Positions 57,572 through 64,000 of a stretch of DNA of 64,000 bases are shown in pieces (position 1 is the first letter of the stretch; each line of letters begins with the position of its first letter). Made by a program: the position numbers and the translations under genes. The notes below the pieces were generated by a model. That model was not told the origin of the DNA. It did not search any database and saw only the letters and a program-made list of their open reading frames with translations. The DNA is from Hygrocybe punicea (taxonomy: Eukaryota > Basidiomycota > Agaricomycetes > Agaricales > Hygrophoraceae), in NCBI GenBank assembly GCA_963556145.1, contig OY744464.1, positions 1,488,001-1,552,000 on the forward strand, written 5' to 3'.

Positions 57572-59681
57572 CTGAAGGCTCGACTCAATGTGAGTCTTCT
57601 TCTGCGTTTCTGTTTGTTCTTTAATCAACCAACTCAGGGACTGACTGTCTTGGGTGAGGTCAATGTGACGTGCGATGCTTGGCAAGCTGGTAACACAGAT
57701 GGATATTTCGCTGTTACGGGACACTGGATTGAAGAAACAGCACCGTCACAGTGGGAACTTAAAAGTGCACTTCTCAGTTTCACACGTGTAAGCAATGCAC
57801 ATAATGGGGAGCAGCTAGGCCAAGCGCTTTTTAAAATCCTGAAGCGTGTTGGTGTCAAACATAAAGTAAGTAGTTCAGACTATGCTCCATGCGCCGGTCA
57901 CTGAACACTGTCATAAGTAGGCCATGTTACATGTGATAATGCATCCAGTAATCCAGGGATGCTTCGTGAGATTGCGGCTCACATCAAGGTTGAAACGGGG
58001 AAAGATTATCGGTGGCGATCTAGGAAAATCAAGTCAGTGGACACAACAAATGTGCCGGTCTATCTATTTCTTATATTTGATTCAGCTGCCTCGCCCACGT
58101 CATAAACCTGGCAACGCAAGCACTTATCAGCACCTACAGCAAGTCACCACACTTCGACCCCAACAATCCTGAGGCTCATATCCCACTGGAGCGCGATGAG
58201 ATCGGTCAAATCAGGGCCATTGTTGTTAAGGTATGTTGTTACCTACCTAACGGCCATCAGGTTAATCGTGTCAGCAGGAACATTCATCCGCAAAACGTAA
58301 AGAAATATGGAGAACCGTTCAAATCAAGGCTGGGGTTGCCCACCCGGTTCAACTCATTTTGGACATGAAAGTGAGATGGTCGTCGACCTATTTGATGTTG
58401 GACCGTGCTGAACGGCATAAGGAGGCAAGTTGTCATTTGCTCAACACATTACCCACTCTCTCATATCCCGCAGCGTATTGATGATTTCGTGGAGGAATTG
58501 CGCTGGGAAGAAAGTGATTCCACAGGATGCAATAAGATCCGGGAACTGAAGCTGACACAAGAAGAATGGGGGCGTGTTGCTCCATTCTTGTCTCTTCTCG
58601 CTGTATGGTCTAATTCATCCTGTGATTCGTTTGCAATCTGACGCTGCCATAGCATGCCGACAATGTGCAACAGTCGTTTTCATCAGATAGGGCTTGTACA
58701 CTGCAGTTCGCCATCCCAGCGCTCGAAGCGCTGCACAAAGTGTGGTCAAGCCGTGCTGATCGTCCAAAGTACAGTCGATTCGCCCCTGCATTACAAGCTG
58801 CGTGTTCGAAGATTGACACATATTATACAAAGTCATCGGACACAATGGCATATATCATGGCTATGGGTGAGTCAGTTTGTGACCCCACTAGACAGTTCTG
58901 ACGATCACTAGTCCTTGATCCCGGACAGAAACTCAGCTATTTCAAGAAGCACTGGCCTCCAGAACTGCAAGCCGATGTAGTGAAATGCGTGGAAGAAGTG
59001 GTGCGTAAACTAATGTGTTGCTATGTCTGCTTGATGTGATAACCGAGTGGTGATTCGCAGTTCCGGGATCACTTCCTGATACTGCGTGGCCAACCAACCA
59101 CGAAGTCATCAGTGCTAGCTGTCAAAAACAAGCTCGGCAAACTTCTGCGAGAGCTGAGCGATGACGAAGACGCAGACGACATGGATACGGCATCAGCAGT
59201 GCCTGAAGACCCCAGTCGGCCTTGGATACACGATTTCCGCGCTTACATTGATGTTATTGAGCACATTCCAGATGGATGGAGTTCAATCAAGTGGTGGGGT
59301 GTATGTTTCGAACAGCATTTCTCATTCAGGGTCAAAGTTGACATGTTGCGTCAGATTAATGCTAATTGTTACCTCGTGTGGGCTTCGCTAGCCCGGGATT
59401 ATCTTTCAATAATGGCAAGCTCTGTTTCTAGTGAGTGTGCCTTTTCTCAGGGCGGAATAACAATCAGCAAAGGCCGGAGTTGGCTCAAAGGCGACATCGT
59501 CGAAGCGCTACAATGTGTTAAATGTGCTATCAGGCATGACCTTCTGTTCCATGAGCCAGCACCCAGTTCAAGCTTGGAAGCAGAGTTGGATGACGAAGAT
59601 GAGGAGTCTGGAAGTGAAGACAGATGGGATTTGCTGTTGATTGACGAGGATGACAACGCGGCTATAGCAGATTCTGATTAG
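57091..59681 (+). CDS. chimeric hAT transposase with dioxygenase-type N-terminus
   Basis: Exons 1-3 copy the dioxygenase 5' exons (acidic MEELDSPAGGASADCDTYD, PPKKRARCNRK). At FSVPLTD the text switches in frame to LKARLN and, after an intron, to a hAT transposase: GLTVLGEVNVTCDAWQAGNT, GYFAVTGHWIEE, VTCDNASSNPGMLREIAAHI, CLAHVINLATQALISTYSK and LDMKVRWSSTYLMLDRAERH. These are followed by FAIPALEALHKVWSSRADRP and the hAT dimerisation region LARDYLSIMASSVSSECAFS, ISKGRSWLKGDIVEALQCVK. D in VTCDAW and the CLAH/W blocks fit the RNase-H-like hAT core. The usual SSERAFS has Cys for Arg. The acidic tail ends ADSD. The intron before VGHVTCDN lacks a clean splice solution by eye, so function is doubtful. 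Confidence 0.7.
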
Positions 59682-59711
59682 ATACTGTTTTACTACTATC
59701 TTGTAATAAAA

Positions 59712-59821
59712 GCCCCGGCTTAAGCCTGGGCCAGGCCGTGGCCATTACTCACGGCTTGGCTTGTTGTTTCTGAGAGCCGGAGCCGCTACAGGCCGGGCCA
59801 AAGCCGGGGTTTCCATCCCTA
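59712..59821. repeat. 3' subterminal and terminal repeat of the hAT element
   Basis: A GC-rich inverted stretch (GCCCCGGCTTAAGCCTGGGC ... GGCCGGGCCAAAGCCGGGG) ends in TTTCCATCCCTA at 59821, i.e. TAGGGATGGAAA read inward, a typical fungal hAT end. CTCAACCT follows and would be the 8-bp target copy. No matching 5' end exists near 57.0-57.6 kb. Confidence 0.6.
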
Positions 59822-59943
59822 CTCAACCTACAAGTCCGTGAATACACCCCAAACGTCATTGAACCCTCGTTTGGGCTTGGCCGTATCTTATATACATACA
59901 ATAAATTCTTTTATATATCGTTCTGCAAATAATAACATTGGTA

Positions 59944-60308
59944 TTATTGTGGTTCCCTCACATCATACTTTGACAAATTGATGGTGATTTCACCAAGTGT
60001 CTCCACACGAACGCGGACGCGGTGGTTGCCCTTGCGGCAGAATGAGCATTGGATTGGCTGTCATGCAAAAAAATTCACCCAATCCAAGGCCTGGACGTAA
60101 GTCCCCGTTCGCCATTTGTCGCTGTAACGGACTCTGACGGATTGTCCTCGCTGACACCGTGGACGTCAGTACACGCGTATTGGAACGTCTCGATCACATA
60201 CCAGGAACCGATTGTCCGCGACAGAACGTTGAGCAGACTAGGAGGTAATTATTGAATATATATACAAATATAACAAAAAAGACTTACTTTAACTTTAGTT
60301 TTCGCCAT
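59944..60308 (-). CDS. small unknown protein with CxxC motif
   Basis: It starts MAKTKVK at 60308, followed by an intron (about 60240-60287). A middle part reads CTDVHGVSEDNPSESVTATN, and the end IQCSFCRKGNHRVRVRVETL, GEITINLSKYDVREPQ stops at TAA 59944-59946. Three tiny introns are needed and their joins are not all certain. I do not recognise the function. The CSFC pair alone is not enough for a zinc site. Confidence 0.4.
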
Positions 60309-60830
60309 TAGCGCAGAATACACAATTTGTAAGGTGGGAGTGGAAGTAGAGGAGGGTGAGAAGATAGGATAAGTGGTGAAGTGGGCGAATGTCAACAATG
60401 ACAGGAAAGAGCACGAGAACGACGATTTGCACCGAAACCGCCGTCCCAGATGTCCCAAAAACTGCCTCGAACATTGGAACCAGCGGCTGGGCACACAGTA
60501 ATGAAGGCGACGAAGGAAATGTGGAGGACGCTCGTGTCCGGCGCATTGCGCAAAGCACAATCCACTTTACAAGTCTGGACCGCACATTCGGTAATTGCTA
60601 ATTCTGTACTAGTATACGACTGGAGCATTTTGTTGCGAGGAGTTGCAATATTACTCTGCAAAATTTCTCTGACATTACAGAAAATATCGCCGACGGCGGT
60701 TCGCAAATTTTTGATGAGTCGTTGCATGTACCCAAACCTCAGGGGAAGAGGTAGCCGTTCTAGAGCGGGTGTAACTTTCGAAGCACCGAGTGCAAATGTT
60801 GATTTGAATATAATATAGCCTTGACTTATC

Positions 60831-61150
60831 ATGAATATAGATGTTGCTGTAAAATCTATCAAAATGCTATAGTATTATAACCGCTGGCCCACACACTACC
60901 TGTGACACCTTACGCTGTTGAGACTAGATCATGCATGTGCCATTACTTGTCATGACTGTAGATGTTGTTCTGAAATCTGTCAAAATGCTAATACAAGATA
61001 TTATATTATAACTGCTGGCCCACACACTACCTGTGACACCTTATGCTGCTGAGACCAGGCCATGCATGCACCATTACCTGTCATTAATATATGTCTTGCT
61101 GCAAATCTGTCAAAATGCTAACACAAGATATTACATTATAACTTATGGCC
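60831..61150. repeat. tandem repeat, about 121-131-bp unit, 2.5 copies
   Basis: Units start near 60831, 60952 and 61083. They share ATCTGTCAAAATGCTAATAC, GCTGGCCCACACACTACCTG, TGACACCTTA and CATGCATG. No gene is present. Confidence 0.8.
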
Positions 61151-61250
61151 TAATTGTGTATTTCTGATAATTTTGGGTCATGCCTGATTGGCACTGTCGG
61201 CATTGTTTTACTGATGACAAACTCCGCCAACCGTTACCAGCTTCTAAATG

Positions 61251-61440
61251 ATTTCGTGATGTTATTTATGGTTATCATGAGCCTGAAATTATTGTAGCAT
61301 ATGATTCATTATACCACATTGGCAAGTATGTGTCAAGGTGTATAATGCTCTACCAGAATTACACACTCTGACCAATTGCTCCAACCTGATAATCCTTTAT
61401 ATATAATTCTCATCAGGAAATCGGAGTTGATAATTGATGG
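61251..61440 (+). repeat. dispersed repeat shared with 15.0-15.2 kb
   Basis: GTTAT(C/A)ATGAGCCTGAAATTATT, CATTGGCAA.TATGTGTCAAGGT and CCAGAATTA.ACAC occur in the same order and orientation here and at 15020-15125, followed in both by ATCAGGAAATC. Confidence 0.75.
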
Positions 61441-62422
61441 GTGGCACCAATTTGCAATAGCTAAATTAACTGATAAAATTTGAAGACGGATTAAGCCTAC
61501 TCAGACCAGTTAAGTCAAAAGGTGTTTTCCTAGTCTTGTAGAATACAATATAAGCCATTATGACAAACCTCTAATTATTCTTGTGAAATACCAATTTTTT
61601 ACAGTCCTGAACACCTCGCGAACGCCGTGCGCGCCTCAATGGAGGCGGCCATACTCGTTCGCGAGGTGTTTGGTTTGGGGAGGCAGGGGCAGCAAGAGAG
61701 GGAGGGGACTTGTGTCCTCGTTCCCTTTCCTGTTTCCCTGGTTCCATCTGTCCTTGTTGTCGGCCTCGTCACCATCACTGTCGTCGTCGTCATCGTCGTC
61801 ACATTTGTCATCCTGCTCATAGTCATCATCGTAGCAGAGCACAGGTCAGAGATGGGGGGTTGGGCTACGTACCTGGGCCAGTAGGTGGGCGCACTACCCT
61901 CCCAGCATTGCTCTCCATCGCTGTCGTTGCTGTGTGAGTAGGGTGGTGGTGGCAATCGTGAACGAAGCTAGTGGCGGCGGCAGCAGTGGGGGTGAGCGAG
62001 AATGAGACAGGACAATAAAAAGAAAAGAAAGGGAATTTCGTGCCTGGTCCGAAACGCGCAAACGCACAAATAATAAAAGTGCTAACCACTCACTTGATAT
62101 TAAACAAAATTTACGAGAAACGACTAAGCACTGAATGTTCCCTTCTCCACCCTCGACCGTTCATTTGCAGTTATCGCCTTGTGCTGAAACTGAGAGCGGT
62201 TTATTCTCAACCAATGAGCAGAATACAGAACCGCTAGAAATGGATCACGGATGTTACTGTATACAAAAAAGTCCAAGGATAAAATACAAATATACACCTT
62301 CGTCACCAGAATTGTCGTTTCAAAATTACTAGTGTGTCACCCTAGAAACTCCTTGTTAGTCTGTGTTACATCTGTCAGCACAGAAATCAACTGTACTCAC
62401 CTCAACATCCGACAAATGATGG
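61441..62422. other. no clear gene; possible exon fragment near 61614-61720
   Basis: On the plus strand, after a TTTTTTACAG acceptor-like site, the frame EHLANAVRASMEAAILVREV then FGLGRQGQQEREG looks protein-like but has no supporting context. The following CT/CG-rich text (GTCGTCGTCATCGTCGTC) is simple sequence. Confidence 0.3.
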
Positions 62423-62757
62423 TTAAGAATAGACAACCTCCGTGAATTTCACTGTCAAACTACCTCCAAGTCCCTGCTCCGCCATACGCTCAGTCACACT
62501 TGTATACGTGTTGTGTAGTGACGTGAGTCCCATCTTTCCGAGCCCATTCGACGGTGAGGTGCCCACCATAGCGATCGTGGCCGCTCTCTCCATGCCAGCC
62601 GATTGGCCTGAAAACAGTAAGTCGATGCCAAAGAAACAGAGGAAACATACCTGATGGAGGCAGCTTCGACACCACATTTCCAGAGGCGTCATATTTCATA
62701 ATGTTGGTGAAGTGGCGTTTCGGCAAATTTTCGTTTAGCGAGTTGTCTGCTGTAGAG
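62423..62757 (-). CDS. small two-exon unknown protein
   Basis: Minus strand: ADNSLNENLPKRHFTNIMKY and DASGNVVSKLPPS, then a GT-AG intron (about 62605-62650). The next exon is GQSAGMERAATIAMVGTSPS, NGLGKMGLTSLHNTYTSVTE and GLGGSLTVKFTEVVYS with stop at 62423. The join keeps frame. The 5' end is uncertain; MLSLSTILWNGLYS (ATG 62788-62790) lies upstream in another frame. Function unknown. It would fit a small soluble protein. Confidence 0.4.
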
Positions 62758-63184
62758 ACCGTTCCACAGGATAGTTGAGAGTGACAGCATTGTAGAAAGG
62801 TCGAAAGAAAGATGGTGAGTCGAGAGCAAGGTGGTGAATGGAGAGCAAGGTGATAATAGGTAAGAGGAGAAATGAGTCAATAGGTGCTATTAGAGATCAG
62901 TATCATACCAATTTTTCCCGCCATTTCAATATGATTTCGAATATAATCGCCAGGTCACCTGTGATGGCGCCAGCTAGCGCGGCGTGTCATCGCCTCGTCC
63001 TCTTTCGAATCAAAATCCGGTGGGCTTGCAGAGTGAAAGATAGACGCACCCGACACCGACGACAATTGATTCAGGTAACTCAAGCACAGACTGCGCTTCC
63101 ACGTCGGGAACAAAGAATGATGGGCGATAATAGGAAACAGGAGCAGATCTCATTTATGAAATATAGACTTGTCCGGTATCAAGG

Positions 63185-64000
63185 TCAGTCATAACTTGTG
63201 AGGTCTAGCTCTCGTAAATCACCATACATCTCCTCCATTGCTAATAGATGATCACTAGAAATGTCCGAGTCATCATCCTCTGCTGCACCACCACCTTCAT
63301 GATCACTGCTATCTGGTTCATCGAAGTCTGAGTTGTCCAGCTCCTCAAACTCTGCCGACAACTCGTCACCCTAGTTCTCCTCATTGCCTTCACCATTTTC
63401 ATCACCTTGCAACACACCGGAGTTGCCAGCACCGTGTCAAGATTCCTGTGTTGGACCTTCGTTCATGTCTGCATCCTGCATGCATCTTTCTCCGACCTGG
63501 GAATGGGAAGCGAATGTATGGCTGTAGACATGTCCCACAGCATGACCCCAGTGGTATCGCATTACCATGTCACGATCAGCGAAGCTGCAATCCTATGTTC
63601 AACCACCTCAACAAAAGAAAGCCAATGACTCCACTCACCGGTTCACATAGTACATTTGCCAATCGTTAACATCGCTTGCGCATCCTGAGATCCCCACTCC
63701 GTCTGGGTGGCGCTGCCCGCTGGCAAATCATGGGATGAGATGACACGAACGTAGAATATGGGCAGGATCAACGAAACCAAATGCTTCCTCGTCATGTAGG
63801 CTTGGAAATTGTAAACGATCAAGCTGGCCAGCGTCCCAGCCAGTCTGCACTGATACTTCCCTGATATTCTCAAGCCACCGTACCCACAGAAACTCCATGC
63901 AGCAAGGACGATAATCCAGCATTCCAGGGCCAGTATATATGATGTTGACGTGATATATACCCAGAATACGAGCATATTTATATTGGTGAACGGAAGAGTT
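63185..64000 (-). pseudogene. C-terminal fragment of a third Plavaka transposase, decayed
   Basis: It closely follows the C-terminus of the copy at 55.65-56.67 kb: CMEFLWVRWLENIREVSVQ, EEAFGFVDPAHILRSCHLIP, then TGA (63728-63730) where the other copy has Arg, FASGQRHPDGVGISGCASDV, an intron, and FADRDMVMRYHWGHAVGHVY. Two more in-frame stops (63437-63439 and 63371-63373) fall in the acidic tail, which ends MEEMYGDLRELDLTSYD at 63185-63187. The rest of the element lies beyond the window edge. Confidence 0.8.

Noticed and set aside
61599..62089. ORFs on both strands with Thr/Val/Ser runs
   Set aside because: They come from GTCGTC/CATCATC simple sequence, which reads as low-complexity protein in every frame.

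Overview
The window looks like a transposon-dense, gene-poor stretch of a basidiomycete (Agaricomycete) nuclear genome. Most genes are split by introns of about 45-60 bp with GT-AG ends. The recognisable families are those that fill Agaricomycete accessory DNA: Plavaka (CACTA-like) transposases, hAT transposases, a Helitron Rep-helicase, a DDE integrase-core protein, a HECT-like protein, an SPT5/KOW-like protein and a TET/JBP-like dioxygenase. I recognise no housekeeping gene, rRNA, tRNA or CRISPR array. The species cannot be named from the sequence.

Left third (1-30 kb). A multi-exon HECT-like gene (0.1-3.5 kb) is followed by a GC-rich empty stretch and an integrase-core gene (5.4-7.2 kb) broken by one in-frame TGA. 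Next comes an apparently complete Plavaka element (8561-14889). It has 16-bp perfect terminal inverted repeats, subterminal repeats, a transposase on the minus strand and a divergent partner gene on the plus strand. A repeat field (14.9-16.1 kb) leads to a minus-strand gene (16.3-20.1 kb) that joins SPT5-like KOW segments to a fungal domain of unknown function; a 417-bp hAT-type MITE with an 8-bp target duplication splits it. Long hairpin elements (20.2-20.9 and 23.8-24.1 kb) sit between small unknown genes.

Centre (30-57 kb). This is the most interesting part. A Plavaka zinc-finger exon (32824-32987) is interrupted at base 32988 by a Helitron 3' end (18-nt hairpin, then CTAG). The same reading frame resumes, in phase, at base 52532. 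The natural reading is one Helitron of about 19.5 kb (32988-52531, minus strand) inserted in a Plavaka gene. Besides an intact 2581-codon Rep-helicase ORF that ends in a USP-like cysteine-protease domain, it appears to carry four intron-containing genes (41.9-50.6 kb): a lysine-rich protein, an ATP-grasp-like protein, and two proteins of families I have seen repeatedly in Agaricomycete accessory DNA but cannot name. The carried genes are arranged as divergent pairs. The Plavaka/Helitron block is flanked by inverted copies of the same 5' exons (31799-32408 and 57012-57571). On the left they begin a TET/JBP-like dioxygenase gene; on the right they run in frame into a hAT transposase, giving a chimeric gene.

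Right end (57-64 kb). The chimeric hAT gene with a surviving 3' terminal repeat is followed by two small genes, tandem and dispersed repeats (one shared with the 15-kb field), and the decayed C-terminus of a third Plavaka gene running off the edge. Several losses of function look like C-to-T changes at CpG (CGA to TGA).
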